A stretch of 64,000 nt of DNA from Sporomusaceae bacterium (lineage in GTDB: Bacteria > Bacillota > Negativicutes > UBA1444). The position numbers and the translations under genes were made by a program. This document shows, piece after piece, positions 41,505-50,574 of the stretch; within the stretch, counting starts at the first letter, position 1, and the number at the start of each line of letters is the position of its first letter. The notes under the pieces were generated by a model. That model worked only from the letters and a program-made list of their open reading frames with translations. It ran no database searches and had not been told where the DNA came from. The stretch spans positions 62,001 to 126,000 of the forward strand of contig JAHDPL010000024.1 of the NCBI GenBank assembly GCA_018434355.1, given 5' to 3'.

Positions 41505-41590
41505 TGCATATGGGCAAACTTGTTGAAAAACAAGGACGCAAAGCTATGGGTCTAAAGAAGCCAGCTTCTATGATCGCCAGGTTGCTATTC
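41505..41590 (+). ncRNA. c-di-GMP-I (GEMM) riboswitch
   Basis: The conserved core of the class-I c-di-GMP aptamer is easily read: GGGCAAAC at 41512-41519, GGACGCAAAGC at 41534-41544, then GGGTCTAAAG at 41548-41557, the tetraloop-receptor arm, and ATGATCGCCAGGTTGC at 41570-41585. The GGACGCAAAGCNNNNGG(T/C)CTAA order is diagnostic. It sits 89 bases before a chemoreceptor gene with an intrinsic terminator in between, so c-di-GMP should set whether transcription continues. The direction (on or off) cannot be fixed without folding both states. Confidence 0.93.
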
Positions 41591-41611
41591 GATACGGAAT
41601 ATTTTGATGAG

Positions 41612-41649
41612 TTCGTCAGGATCGCAATGCAAGCCTGACGAATTTTTTT
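41612..41649 (+). terminator. Riboswitch expression platform: intrinsic terminator
   Basis: TTCGTCAGG (41612-41620), 13-base loop, CCTGACGAA (41634-41642) and seven T. A perfect nine-base-pair stem starts 22 bases after the aptamer and ends before the ribosome site at 41664-41675. This position is that of a regulated terminator rather than the end of a gene. Confidence 0.88.
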
Positions 41650-41678
41650 GCAAATACAAGATTGAAGGAGTAGGAGAA

Positions 41679-43712
41679 ATGAAAATCAAAAGTATTCAAA
41701 CCCGATTATTACTGGCACTGCTGCCGCTGGTGCTGATAGCCTTGAGTGTGTTGGCGGGAAGCAGTTACTATCTGTCGAAACAATCGTTGGCGAAAAGTAT
41801 CGGCCAGACTGCGATGGCGGTGGGAATGGACTATTCGCAGCGGGTACAGGCGGACATGGAGACCATGATCGCCCAGTTGGAAGATTTGGCCAGCGTTTCA
41901 CAAATCAGCACTGGGACAGATAAACTGCAAAGCGTGGCAATTATGGCCGAGACGCAAAAGCGTCTAGGAAAGTTTGATGTTTTGGTATTGATTGCAGCTG
42001 ACGGGTCAGGGATAACCAGCGCGGGCGCATCTGCCTCGTATGCCGATCGGGAATACTTCAAGAAGGTTATGGCGACACAAAAGCCCACTGTTTCCGAGCC
42101 TCTGGTATCGAGAGCAACTGGAAAACTGGCGGTTGCGTTAGCGGTGCCGGTGACTAAACAGGGACGATTGACTGGAGTGCTGGTTGGAACATTTTCGATG
42201 GAACGTCTTAGCACGATGATTAAGGAGCTCAAATTTCTTGAAACCGGCTATGGCCAATTGGCTGATGATTCCGGTATGCTGATTGCCCATCCCTTGCGCG
42301 GCGAGCTGACAGGCAAGCTAAACTTGCAGGAAAAGAAGATCAATCCACAGTTGAAACTGGCCAAACCGGAACTGGACGACCAATTGATCAATTTATTCAG
42401 AACCGCGGTCCAATCCGGCAAACAATCGATGGGTCACTATACTTTTGTCGATGATGTGTCACGGATTTCTGTTTTTACACCGCTCGACCTGCCGGGCGGC
42501 CAGCGCTGGGTCTTGACCGTTGCTGCTCCGGCGGCGGAAGCCACCCGCGACACCGACGCTTTGGCGAAAACGATGTTAATCATTTCGCTACTTTCCCTCA
42601 TTATTGTCGGCGTTCTGATTTTGTTTATCGCCAAACGATTTGCCAAACCAATATCCTTGATTCGTGATGAATGCCTGCTGCTCGCGCAAGGCGATCTACG
42701 AGAACGAGCTTCCATGGTTTCGTCCGAAGATGAAATCGGTCAGTTGGCCAAAGGGTTTCGCGAGATGAGGACAAGCTTGCGCAACTTGGTTGCGACAGTG
42801 CACGCGCAATCGGAGCATCTGGCCGCTTCCAGTGAAGAATTGACTGCCAGTGCCGACCAATCGGCCCAAGCTTCGAATCAGGTCGCCGAATCGATTACCG
42901 AAGTGGCGGCAGGTGCGACGGCCCAACTGAATGCAGCCAATGACGCTGCCGCAGTGGTGCAGCAAATGTCTGCCAGTATTCAGCAGGTTTCCGCTACGAC
43001 AAGCGAAGTGGCCAATCAGTCGGCCCGCGCCGCCAACCAGGCGCAGGAAGGCAACCGAGCGGTAAACAAAGCTGTCGAACAAATGAACCGGATTGAGCAG
43101 ACTGTCAATAACTCAGCCAAAGTCGTAGCTGAATTGGGCGAACGGTCCAAGGCAATCGGGCAGATTGTCGCCACGATTTCCGGGATTGCCGGTCAGACCA
43201 ACCTGCTGGCGCTCAACGCCGCGATTGAAGCGGCCAGAGCCGGTGAACAGGGACGCGGTTTTGCCGTGGTCGCCGAAGAAGTGCGTAAACTGGCTGAACA
43301 GTCCGAGGCAGCAACAAAGCAGATTTCAGCTTTGATTGGCGGGATTCAGGGTGACACGGATCAAGCGGTTGCTGCGATGGACAATGGAACCCGCGAAGTG
43401 AAACTGGGCGCCGAAGTGGTGAATGCGGCCGGTCAGGCGTTCAATGAGATCGTTGGTCTGGTTACCCAGGTATCGGATCAGGTAAAAGAAGTATCTGACA
43501 CAATCGAGCAGATGGCGGTCGGTAGCCAACAGATTGTCGGCTCGGTAAATAAAATCGACAAGTTGAGTAAAGAGGCGGCAGCGCAGGCGCAAAATGTCTC
43601 CGCTGCCACCGAAGAACAGTCGGCTTCGATGGAGGAAATCGCTTCTTCCAGCCAAAGCCTGGCGCAACTGGCGATCGACCTGCGGGACGCGGTCGGCAAA
43701 TTCCACGTCTGA
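41679..43712 (+). CDS. Membrane methyl-accepting chemotaxis protein (Cache-HAMP-MCP) under c-di-GMP control
   Basis: 677 residues from ATG 41679, preceded by GAAGGAGTAGGAG; the frame is open further upstream but that part is the riboswitch terminator. Membrane helix at 8-30, extracytoplasmic double-Cache domain about 40-290 ([40 protein letters not shown]). Then a second helix ([19 protein letters not shown]), HAMP, and a long methyl-accepting coiled coil with tip [35 protein letters not shown]. Its sensor domain is of the kind that binds amino or organic acids. Control by the upstream c-di-GMP riboswitch links motility behaviour to the second messenger made by the nearby GGDEF proteins. Confidence 0.9.
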   Translation: MKIKSIQTRLLLALLPLVLIALSVLAGSSYYLSKQSLAKSIGQTAMAVGMDYSQRVQADMETMIAQLEDLASVSQISTGTDKLQSVAIMAETQKRLGKFDVLVLIAADGSGITSAGASASYADREYFKKVMATQKPTVSEPLVSRATGKLAVALAVPVTKQGRLTGVLVGTFSMERLSTMIKELKFLETGYGQLADDSGMLIAHPLRGELTGKLNLQEKKINPQLKLAKPELDDQLINLFRTAVQSGKQSMGHYTFVDDVSRISVFTPLDLPGGQRWVLTVAAPAAEATRDTDALAKTMLIISLLSLIIVGVLILFIAKRFAKPISLIRDECLLLAQGDLRERASMVSSEDEIGQLAKGFREMRTSLRNLVATVHAQSEHLAASSEELTASADQSAQASNQVAESITEVAAGATAQLNAANDAAAVVQQMSASIQQVSATTSEVANQSARAANQAQEGNRAVNKAVEQMNRIEQTVNNSAKVVAELGERSKAIGQIVATISGIAGQTNLLALNAAIEAARAGEQGRGFAVVAEEVRKLAEQSEAATKQISALIGGIQGDTDQAVAAMDNGTREVKLGAEVVNAAGQAFNEIVGLVTQVSDQVKEVSDTIEQMAVGSQQIVGSVNKIDKLSKEAAAQAQNVSAATEEQSASMEEIASSSQSLAQLAIDLRDAVGKFHV

Positions 43713-43729
43713 AAACAGGTTAACGGGAT

Positions 43730-43776
43730 AAAGTTTAAGGGCGCTTCGGTGGAAAACCGAGGCGCCCTTAAACTTT
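43730..43776 (+). repeat. Near-perfect 21-bp hairpin after the chemoreceptor gene
   Basis: A perfect outer stem of 15 pairs (AAAGTTTAAGGGCGC with GCGCCCTTAAACTTT) continues inward through six more pairs, including one G-U, to a GGAAA loop. It lies 17 bases after the stop. No T run follows on either strand, so it is not a standard intrinsic terminator, though it may end or stabilise the mRNA. Confidence 0.7.
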
Positions 43777-43881
43777 GGTGCTCGCGAGCGGTCTGTTGAA
43801 TGTACTAGTGACCTTTATTGTCTCAACATGTTATAGTTACGAATGGGCGAGCTACAGAAATTATTGAAGGATGAATAAGTC

Positions 43882-46800
43882 ATGAAGCAACTCGTTGAAA
43901 AAGCAAAATATATCATGGTTGCTATCGGCCTTTTATTAGGGCCTCTGTTGATTATCCCGTATGTTGGCAATGAACGCCCATTGCCGCTTGCCCAAAAAGG
44001 CATTCTCGATCTTTCAGAATGGAATTTTTCGACGAATGCGACCATCCCGCTGAATGGTGAATGGGAATTATACTGGAACCAGTTGTTGACTTCAACAGAC
44101 TTTGCAGAACGCGCTGGTGCGGTAAAGCCGAATCCAACCGGCTACGCTGTAGTGCCGCATCTTTGGCCAGGCATTGTGAATGGAACAGAACTTCAAAGCC
44201 ATGGAGTCGCAACCTATCGACTTGTGGTGAAAGTTCCACCGGGTCAGCATTCATTTGGCATTAAGACGGAGATTATCCGCATAACGAACCGACTCATGGT
44301 AAACGGAATGGCGCTTGGTGGCAGCGGTCGCCCGGAGGATGCAAAAGCATTGGGGAAAAATGTGCCGGAAAATGTTCCGTATGTTGCCTACTTTACTTCC
44401 CGGGTCGATCAAATTGAAATCATATTGCAGGTCGCCAATTACGCCTATGTGAATGGCGGGATTGCCGTGCCGCTGCGATTTGGCGGGCAGGATGCCGTAT
44501 CGGCGTTGACTCGTAAAATTAACGGTTTTGAATTGGTTGCGTTTGGCTTTTTGTTCAGCGGCAGCCTCTATCATATCGGAGTGTTCTTATTCGGGCGACG
44601 CCGCGAACGGAGTTTGTTATACTTCGGCCTTTTTTGCCTGGCATTTGCCATTATCGACATATCACTCGGACAAAAACTGTTGAATCAGTTTATTGCGGGC
44701 ATATCATTCGTGCCGATGCATAAGCTCAGGCATATATTGACCGCTTTGGCGACGGTATTGATCACTTTGTTTCTTCGCCAGATTCTGTTTGGTGCGTTGC
44801 CGGATAAATTCATGAAAAGCATTGTTGCTGTTTTCGGCGGCTACGCTTTGACGGCGCTGTTGTTGCCGCATGGATTTATCAGTTTGGCGGAGCCGGTTTT
44901 CTTTCCGGTGTCGATGGCTGTATTTGCCATACTGATTCTGCTTTTGATCCGCTTGGCATATCTTGAAAATTACGGCAGCCTTGACCGAACCGGCCTGAAA
45001 TTGCTTGTTCTCGGAATTTGGTGCCTCTGGATGTATCACATGGTGAATGTTCTCTATGTGCTTTATTTGGTCATTGACTATCGTTTCCTGGGCGATTTGG
45101 CACTACTGCTGTTTTTACTGTTTATGTCCTATATGTTAGCCATTCAGTTTGCCAACGCGTATTACAAAATTGAGGATATGTCAGTCAAACTGCAGGAGCA
45201 GGATAAAGCGAAAGATCTCTTTTTGACCAATACTTCGCATGAATTCCGCACCCCGTTGAACGGAATCATCCACATGACCCAAGCGGTTCTGGAGGAACCT
45301 GCCGGGAGCATGACCCCGCAGCAGCAAGAAAAACTTTCCCTGGTGGTATCCGTTGCCCAACGACTTTCGCTCCTGGTGACCGACATCCTGGATTTTGAAA
45401 AGATAAAAAACAATGAGATCAGCTTGGCTCTCAAACCGGTTGACCTTCACACGGCGATTGATTCAGTATTGGACGTTTTTCGGCACATTAACCAAAACAG
45501 CCAGGTTTTCCTGACCAATCAGGCAACGAATGGATTGCCGCCGGTGATGGCGGACGAAAACCGTTTGCGGCAGGTGCTGTACAACTTGATTGGCAATGCG
45601 TTCAAATTTACGGCAAACGGAGAGATTTCCGTCACTACAGTGGTTGATAATGACAGAATCATAATTTCAGTGAAGGATAGCGGACTAGGTATCCCTTCGG
45701 ACAAGTTTGAGGCGATCTTCCATTCGTTTGAGCAGGTCAGCCCTGAACGGGCTGAGACATATGGCGGTGCTGGACTGGGACTGGCGATTACCCGGCAATT
45801 GGTGGAACGGATGAATGGCAAGGTATGGGTTGCCTGGTCGGAGATCGGTAAAGGAACGGTACTGGCGTTCTGCTTGCCGATTAGTGACTCTGCACATGTT
45901 GGCGGGACGGAAGCTACAGGTCAAACTGGCCATGAATTGTTGCCGGTCGTTCAGCCGGACAGTGCGCCGCAAATTCACAAAGAAGGCGAGTTTACACTTC
46001 TGGCCGTTGACGATGACTTGATCAATCTTCAAGTGATGGTCAATATTTTTAAGAAAAATAACTATAGCATGATCACTGCTGCTACTGGCGAAGCGGCGCT
46101 CAAGGCCGTTAAAGAACATCCAAGCATCGATGTGGTGCTGCTTGATGTCATGATGCGCGACATGACGGGATATGAAGTGTGCAGAAAACTACGGGAGCAA
46201 TATTCCTTGTTTGAACTGCCCATATTGCTGATTACGGCGCGCAGTTTGCCGGACGAGGTGACAGCGGGTTTTGCGGCCGGAGCCAATGATTTTGTAGTCA
46301 AACCCTTTAACGCCGATGAACTGAGGGCGCGGGTCGCCACGCAGCTGGCGCTGAAAAAAGCGGCCCGTGATGTGATTCGGGCGGAAGTTGCTTTTCTCCA
46401 GTCGCAGATCAAACCGCATTTTTTCTACAATGTACTCAATACTATTGTTTCGCTATGCTACACTGATAGTCAAAAAGCAGGCAATTTGCTGACCGAATTC
46501 AGCAATTACCTTCGCAGCAGTTTTGATATCAAGGAGAATTTAATGTTCACGAGCCTGCAACAAGAACTGAATCTGGTGAAATCATACGTTGTTATTGAAC
46601 AGGCCCGCTTTGGTGAACGATTGCAGGTCGCCTATGATATAGATGCGAGTGTGCTGCCATGCAAGATTCCGCCGCTGATTATCCAGCCGTTGGTTGAAAA
46701 TGCGGTCAGGCATGGCCTGATGGGCAAGGAATCAGGCGGGAATATTGTAATAGCGGCGCATAGGGAAGAGGACAATGTGGTGATTCGCGTGCATGATGAC

Positions 46801-47007
46801 GGAGTTGGTATTCCAGCCGATATACTGCCGGACTTGCTGTCAAGCAAACAGGAAGGCGTCGGAGTGGGATTGCAGAACATTAACCGCCGCTTGCTGAGCT
46901 GCTTTGGCAACAGTTTGTTGATTACAAGTTCGTCAGGCAATGGCACGGTAGTGACAATCACAATCCCAGTGAACTGTTCAGAATTTGTCCAGAATCCTCT
47001 GGCATAA
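43882..47007 (+). CDS. Giant hybrid sensor kinase: 7TM-DISM, HisKA kinase, receiver, LytS-type kinase
   Basis: 1041 residues from ATG 43882 (GAAGGATGAA before it). Residues 1-205 form a jelly-roll extracellular domain, then seven membrane helices to about 425 (7TMR-DISM type). HisKA follows with FLTNTSHEFRTPLNGI (His about 454), then HATPase (NLIGNAFKFTANG, GGAGLGLAI), and a receiver from about 705 (LLAVDDDLINLQ, VVLLDVMMRDMTG). Last is a second, different kinase: SQIKPHFFYNVLNTI (LytS/YesM-type His about 848) with its own HATPase (PLVENAVRHGL, GVGVGLQNINRRL). Two complete kinase modules of unlike families in one chain are notable. The partner is the BTAD regulator downstream. Carbohydrate-like ligands are known for the jelly-roll fold. 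Confidence 0.87.
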   Translation: MKQLVEKAKYIMVAIGLLLGPLLIIPYVGNERPLPLAQKGILDLSEWNFSTNATIPLNGEWELYWNQLLTSTDFAERAGAVKPNPTGYAVVPHLWPGIVNGTELQSHGVATYRLVVKVPPGQHSFGIKTEIIRITNRLMVNGMALGGSGRPEDAKALGKNVPENVPYVAYFTSRVDQIEIILQVANYAYVNGGIAVPLRFGGQDAVSALTRKINGFELVAFGFLFSGSLYHIGVFLFGRRRERSLLYFGLFCLAFAIIDISLGQKLLNQFIAGISFVPMHKLRHILTALATVLITLFLRQILFGALPDKFMKSIVAVFGGYALTALLLPHGFISLAEPVFFPVSMAVFAILILLLIRLAYLENYGSLDRTGLKLLVLGIWCLWMYHMVNVLYVLYLVIDYRFLGDLALLLFLLFMSYMLAIQFANAYYKIEDMSVKLQEQDKAKDLFLTNTSHEFRTPLNGIIHMTQAVLEEPAGSMTPQQQEKLSLVVSVAQRLSLLVTDILDFEKIKNNEISLALKPVDLHTAIDSVLDVFRHINQNSQVFLTNQATNGLPPVMADENRLRQVLYNLIGNAFKFTANGEISVTTVVDNDRIIISVKDSGLGIPSDKFEAIFHSFEQVSPERAETYGGAGLGLAITRQLVERMNGKVWVAWSEIGKGTVLAFCLPISDSAHVGGTEATGQTGHELLPVVQPDSAPQIHKEGEFTLLAVDDDLINLQVMVNIFKKNNYSMITAATGEAALKAVKEHPSIDVVLLDVMMRDMTGYEVCRKLREQYSLFELPILLITARSLPDEVTAGFAAGANDFVVKPFNADELRARVATQLALKKAARDVIRAEVAFLQSQIKPHFFYNVLNTIVSLCYTDSQKAGNLLTEFSNYLRSSFDIKENLMFTSLQQELNLVKSYVVIEQARFGERLQVAYDIDASVLPCKIPPLIIQPLVENAVRHGLMGKESGGNIVIAAHREEDNVVIRVHDDGVGIPADILPDLLSSKQEGVGVGLQNINRRLLSCFGNSLLITSSSGNGTVVTITIPVNCSEFVQNPLA

Positions 47008-47064
47008 TAAATCCGACAGGCGTCAGCGACGAAGTAAGCCGTGACAGGTGGGGAAGTATTTTAC

Positions 47065-48195
47065 ATGTTGAGAGCTGTCATTGTTGATGATGAACAACCG
47101 GCCATCGATTTATTGAAAATACTGCTGGAAGGCACGGGGGAAGTACAGTGCGTCGGCGAGTACTGCAAGCCTTCGGAAGCTGCCGGCGCGATTCCTGCGC
47201 TACAGCCGGACGTCGTTTTTTTGGATGTGCAAATGCCGGGGATTAATGGGGTGGAATTGGCGGCAACCCTCATTGACCAGGCCGTGGATACAAATATTGT
47301 TTTCGTGACCGCTTACAGCGAGTATGCAGTGCAAGCCTTTGAACTCAATGCGCTTGACTATTTGCTCAAACCCGCTTCGCCCAAAACGTTGGAGCGGGCG
47401 GTCGCCAGAGTGCTCAAACTCAAGCAACAGCCGCTCAAATCTTGCGGCACAGGTGGCGTCGGCACGCAGATCCGATGCTTCGGCAAACTCGAAGTTCGCC
47501 AAATCAGTGATGACAGCATGGTCAAATGGCGCACAGCAAAGGTGGAGGAGTTATTCGCGTTTCTGCTGTACTACCGCGGCACGATCGTGCGCAAAGGCGC
47601 GATCATTGAGAATCTTTGGCCGGAGTGTGAACCGAAAATCGCCGATGGCAACTTGCATACTTCCGTATATCAGCTGAAAAAGACCCTCAGGGAAAACGGC
47701 GTCGATATTGCCGTGAAATTTATCGGCGGCGGTTACGTACTGGAACCGGGCCCGAATGTCGAGTATGATGTGGCGGCGTTTGAAGCCTTCGCAGCAAAAG
47801 GGGAACGGGTGGACGCGGATAATGTAGGCGAATTCGAGAAAATGACCGTTCTCTATCGCGATGACTATCTGCGGTATGCGGATTATCTTTGGTGTCTGGC
47901 CGAGCGGACCCGACTGCAAAAGTATTTTGTTGATTTGGCCAAACAGGTTGCCCGCTATTACATGGGTGCGGGAAGTTGCGGCAAGGCGGAGCAGGTTATG
48001 CTGCGAAGCGTTGAGGTTCTGCCTTACGATGAGGATGCGTACGAGCTATTGTTGAAAATCTGTTCGCTGCAAGGCGACAGGCCGGGAATGATGAAGTATT
48101 ACGAAGCCGTCCAAACCGCATTGCAGAGAGACTTAGCGATTGAACCCCGTCCTTCCTTGAAAAGATTGTATGAGAGTTTGATGAATAATTTCTGA
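47065..48195 (+). CDS. Response regulator with SARP/BTAD output domain
   Basis: 376 residues from ATG 47065; AGGTGGGGAAG lies just before it, while the upstream GTG 47041 has none. Receiver at 1-120 with VDDEQP and Asp54 (VVFLDVQMPGINGVELA), of the LytR-like type (VTAYSEYAVQAFELNALDYLLKP). An OmpR-like winged helix follows at about 140-225 (VEELFAFLLYYRGTIVRKGAIIENLWPE), then a BTAD helical-repeat domain to the end (EPRPSLKRLYESL). This receiver-BTAD form is a known partner of 7TM-DISM/LytS kinases in Firmicutes. It lies 57 bases after the kinase gene and probably receives phosphate from it. Targets unknown. Confidence 0.85.
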   Translation: MLRAVIVDDEQPAIDLLKILLEGTGEVQCVGEYCKPSEAAGAIPALQPDVVFLDVQMPGINGVELAATLIDQAVDTNIVFVTAYSEYAVQAFELNALDYLLKPASPKTLERAVARVLKLKQQPLKSCGTGGVGTQIRCFGKLEVRQISDDSMVKWRTAKVEELFAFLLYYRGTIVRKGAIIENLWPECEPKIADGNLHTSVYQLKKTLRENGVDIAVKFIGGGYVLEPGPNVEYDVAAFEAFAAKGERVDADNVGEFEKMTVLYRDDYLRYADYLWCLAERTRLQKYFVDLAKQVARYYMGAGSCGKAEQVMLRSVEVLPYDEDAYELLLKICSLQGDRPGMMKYYEAVQTALQRDLAIEPRPSLKRLYESLMNNF

Positions 48196-48210
48196 AATCA
48201 TAACGAGTGG

Positions 48211-48252
48211 AAGCGGCTGGCGGCAAGGAGTTGTCATCAGCCGTTTTTATTT
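48211..48252 (+). terminator. Intrinsic terminator
   Basis: GCGGCTG pairs with CAGCCGT across an 18-base loop region, followed by TTTTATTTTT. It ends the tandem-kinase/BTAD transcript. Confidence 0.7.
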
Positions 48253-48258
48253 TTGTGT

Positions 48259-48283
48259 AAAGTCAACCAGTGCTGTTGACTTT
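48259..48283. promoter_or_regulatory. Palindromic operator candidate upstream of gdx
   Basis: AAAGTCAAC, CAGTGCT, GTTGACTTT: a perfect 9+9 inverted repeat 72 bases before gdx. The right arm contains TTGACT, which could be a -35 hexamer, so a bound repressor would occlude it. No well-spaced -10 was found, and the regulator is not evident. Confidence 0.45.
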
Positions 48284-48355
48284 GTTCAGAAAATGTCCAG
48301 AATCGGTTGCTATAGTTATTACAGTACATTATTCGATGCAGGGAGTGGTTTGGGT

Positions 48356-48676
48356 ATGGCATGGGTATACTTGATCGTGGCCGGATTGTTTGAAATTGGT
48401 TGGCCGCTTGGGCTGAAGATGGCCCAATACGTGGAAGGAAAGCAGATTACCGGCATTGCCATCGCTGTGGTTTCGATGGCGTGCAGCGGATTTTTGCTCT
48501 ACCAGGCGCAAAAAGACATTCCTATGGGTACGGCGTATGCGGTCTGGACCGGCATTGGTGCGGCAGGAACCTTTGTGCTCGGGATTTTTCTCTATGGCGA
48601 CCCGGTCGGAACAATGCGAATCATGTCGGTATTGCTGATCATCGGCGGTGTGATTGGGCTGAAGCTGGCGCACTGA
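48356..48676 (+). CDS. gdx: Guanidinium exporter Gdx (SugE-type SMR protein)
   Basis: 106 residues from ATG 48356 (AGGGAG upstream), four membrane helices. The start AWVYLIVAGLFEIGWPLGLK with central Glu13, and GTAYAVWTGIGAAGTFVLGI in the third helix, match the SugE/Gdx branch of small multidrug-resistance transporters rather than EmrE. Gdx works as a dual-topology homodimer that exchanges guanidinium for protons. Many are controlled by guanidine riboswitches, but none is recognisable in the 160 bases upstream. The palindrome at 48259 may be used instead. It is followed after 51 bases by an amidohydrolase gene. Confidence 0.88.
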   Translation: MAWVYLIVAGLFEIGWPLGLKMAQYVEGKQITGIAIAVVSMACSGFLLYQAQKDIPMGTAYAVWTGIGAAGTFVLGIFLYGDPVGTMRIMSVLLIIGGVIGLKLAH

Positions 48677-48727
48677 GGATAAGTCAATCAAATTGATCAG
48701 CAATTGATCAGCATTGGAGGTTTATTT

Positions 48728-50482
48728 ATGAAAGAAAAATATTGCAAGACACTGACGTTGTTTCTGTTTTTCGTCGTACTCTGTGCTGTAACTTCCGTGG
48801 TGTCTGCCAGCAGCGACACGCGATTCGCCGATTATGTTTTCACTCACGGCAAAGTGTATACGATGAATGCTGCCGCCCCCTGGCAGCAGGCTGTCGCAGT
48901 CAAAGGCAACAAGATCGTATACGTCGGACCGGACAGCGGGATCAGCGACTGGATCGGTTCTGCAACAAAAGTGGTTGACCTCAAGGGCCGCATGCTCATG
49001 CCCGGTTTTGTTGACGGGCACAATCACTTTGTTGCCGGGGCAGCGAGCAAAAGAGGAGTAAGTCTCGTTGGCTCCAAGGATAAACAGGAAATGCTCCAGC
49101 GGATTCGCGATTATGTGAAGGCCAATCCGCAAAAAGACGCCTATATGGGTTTCGGCTGGGAGTTCCCGATGTTTGGCGAACAGCTGGGTACGCGGCAGGA
49201 ACTCGATGCCATTTGCAGCGATAAACCGATGATGTTTTTCAACGAAGACAGTCATCATCTCTGGTTCAACACCAAGGCCATGACTGTCGGCGGAGTTAGC
49301 AAGGACACCCCTGACGCTGTTCCGGGCGCTTCCTATTTTAAACGCGAAGCGGACGGAACGCCAAGCGGCTTCGCGATAGAGCCGGATGTGTGGATGGCAA
49401 TGGCTTCCCGGGCCGGAATCCTCGGTGGGAAGGAAATGCTGCGGGAGATCACGGATGTGGTGTTTCCGATGATTCCGAAACTTGGCATCACTGCGTATCA
49501 CGACATGGGGATATGGGCGCCGAGTTTCCCCCAGGGCTATCTCGGCTTTGAGCTGCTGTGCGATCTGGAGAAAGACAGCAAGCTGCCGTTCCGCGTCGTC
49601 GGCGTGTATGGAATCCGGGATGGCAAGGCATCGCCTCAAGAACACGTTCAAGTGTTGAAAAAATGGAACCAGAGTTATCGTTCGGAGCTGGTTCAGGTTA
49701 CCGGCGTCAAAATTTGGTCGGACGGGACGTACCTGTCCCATACCGCAGTCCAGATAGAGCCTTACGTTGACAAGCCGGAAACGCGCGGAGAAAGCGACTG
49801 GACCGCCGAGGTGCTGGCGCGCTGGATTGAAGAGACCTACCTCGCTGGATTTGATATGAACATTCACAGCGAAGGAGATATGAGCATCCGGCGCAGTCTC
49901 GACGCGCTGGAGCGCGTATTGCAAAAGTTTGGCCCTTCGCAACGCCAGACCACGCTTCACCATCTTACGGTGATTCATCCGGATGACCTGCCTCGATTCA
50001 AGGCGCTGGGAGCGGGAGCGAACATGACGCCCGTGTGGTTGGTGGACTACAAAGACCAACATAAAGATGCGCTAAGGATTCTCGGTAAGGCAAAGGTCGA
50101 GCAGGAATACGGTTTAGCAAGAGCGCTGATTGAATCAGGGATTAACGTCAGTTTCGGCAGTGACATACCCGGTACGGATGTCGAAGAGATTTCACCGCTG
50201 TATCAGATGCAGGCGGCGATTACGGGACGTGTCCCAGGCTCGGCATCCACGGCAATACCTGCCGCAAACCGGCTGCTGTCGCTGGAACAGATGCTGTATG
50301 GCTATACGCTGGCGGGAGCGCGTCAGATGCGCATGGCGGATCGAATCGGCTCTATTGAGGCAGGTAAGCTGGCCGACTTGATCGTGTTGGAGAAGAACCT
50401 GTTCGAAGTGCCTCCTGACGAACTGGCCGCAACCAAAGTTGTGTTGACCATGATGAATGGAAAGCTGGTTTTCAGTCGATAG
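48728..50482 (+). CDS. Secreted YtcJ-like amidohydrolase
   Basis: 584 residues from ATG 48728, ten bases after GGAGG. A signal peptide is seen (LTLFLFFVVLCAVTSVVSAS), unusual for an amidohydrolase and placing the enzyme outside the cytoplasm. Amidohydrolase_3 motifs are present: RMLMPGFVDGHNHF (metal HxH about 98-100), NIHSEGD, HHLTVIHPDDLPRF and VSFGSDIPGTDVEEISPL (catalytic Asp). It ends with MADRIGSIEAGKLADLIVLEKN, which closes the composite beta domain. Relatives hydrolyse N-acyl or cyclic amides; the substrate is unknown. The position beside gdx hints at a guanidino or amidine compound, which is speculation. Confidence 0.82.
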   Translation: MKEKYCKTLTLFLFFVVLCAVTSVVSASSDTRFADYVFTHGKVYTMNAAAPWQQAVAVKGNKIVYVGPDSGISDWIGSATKVVDLKGRMLMPGFVDGHNHFVAGAASKRGVSLVGSKDKQEMLQRIRDYVKANPQKDAYMGFGWEFPMFGEQLGTRQELDAICSDKPMMFFNEDSHHLWFNTKAMTVGGVSKDTPDAVPGASYFKREADGTPSGFAIEPDVWMAMASRAGILGGKEMLREITDVVFPMIPKLGITAYHDMGIWAPSFPQGYLGFELLCDLEKDSKLPFRVVGVYGIRDGKASPQEHVQVLKKWNQSYRSELVQVTGVKIWSDGTYLSHTAVQIEPYVDKPETRGESDWTAEVLARWIEETYLAGFDMNIHSEGDMSIRRSLDALERVLQKFGPSQRQTTLHHLTVIHPDDLPRFKALGAGANMTPVWLVDYKDQHKDALRILGKAKVEQEYGLARALIESGINVSFGSDIPGTDVEEISPLYQMQAAITGRVPGSASTAIPAANRLLSLEQMLYGYTLAGARQMRMADRIGSIEAGKLADLIVLEKNLFEVPPDELAATKVVLTMMNGKLVFSR

Positions 50483-50520
50483 CGGTGAGTTCCCCTGTCG
50501 CATAACCTGGATGAAAGCGC

Positions 50521-50550
50521 ACGAAAACCGTCAGTGTTGGCGGTTTTCGT
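50521..50550. repeat. Perfect 10-bp inverted repeat before the RND pump genes
   Basis: ACGAAAACCG, TCAGTGTTGG, CGGTTTTCGT. It starts 38 bases after the amidohydrolase stop. There is no T run beyond the one inside the stem, so it may be a weak terminator or an operator for the pump operon, whose first gene starts at 50575. Confidence 0.5.
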
Positions 50551-50574
50551 TCCGAATCAAGAGGAAGTGTTTTT

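Noticed and set aside
41493-41508. Sigma-54-like element TGGCAT-N5-TTGCA with correct GG-GC spacing before the c-di-GMP riboswitch
   Set aside because: Transcription from it would start near 41519 and remove the 5' side of the aptamer (GGGCAAAC at 41512-41519). The TTGACA promoter at 41448 keeps the whole aptamer.
41604-41678. In-frame upstream extension of the chemoreceptor gene
   Set aside because: It lies inside the riboswitch terminator and has no ribosome site; ATG 41679 has GGAGTAGGAG before it.
48196-48355. Possible guanidine riboswitch before gdx
   Set aside because: Neither the class I core nor paired ACGR-loop hairpins of class II were found; only the terminator of the preceding gene and a 9+9 palindrome are visible.
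48722-50062. 446-residue open frame on the minus strand
   Set aside because: Antisense shadow of the amidohydrolase gene; no ribosome site, no family motif, and codon usage is explained by the plus-strand gene.
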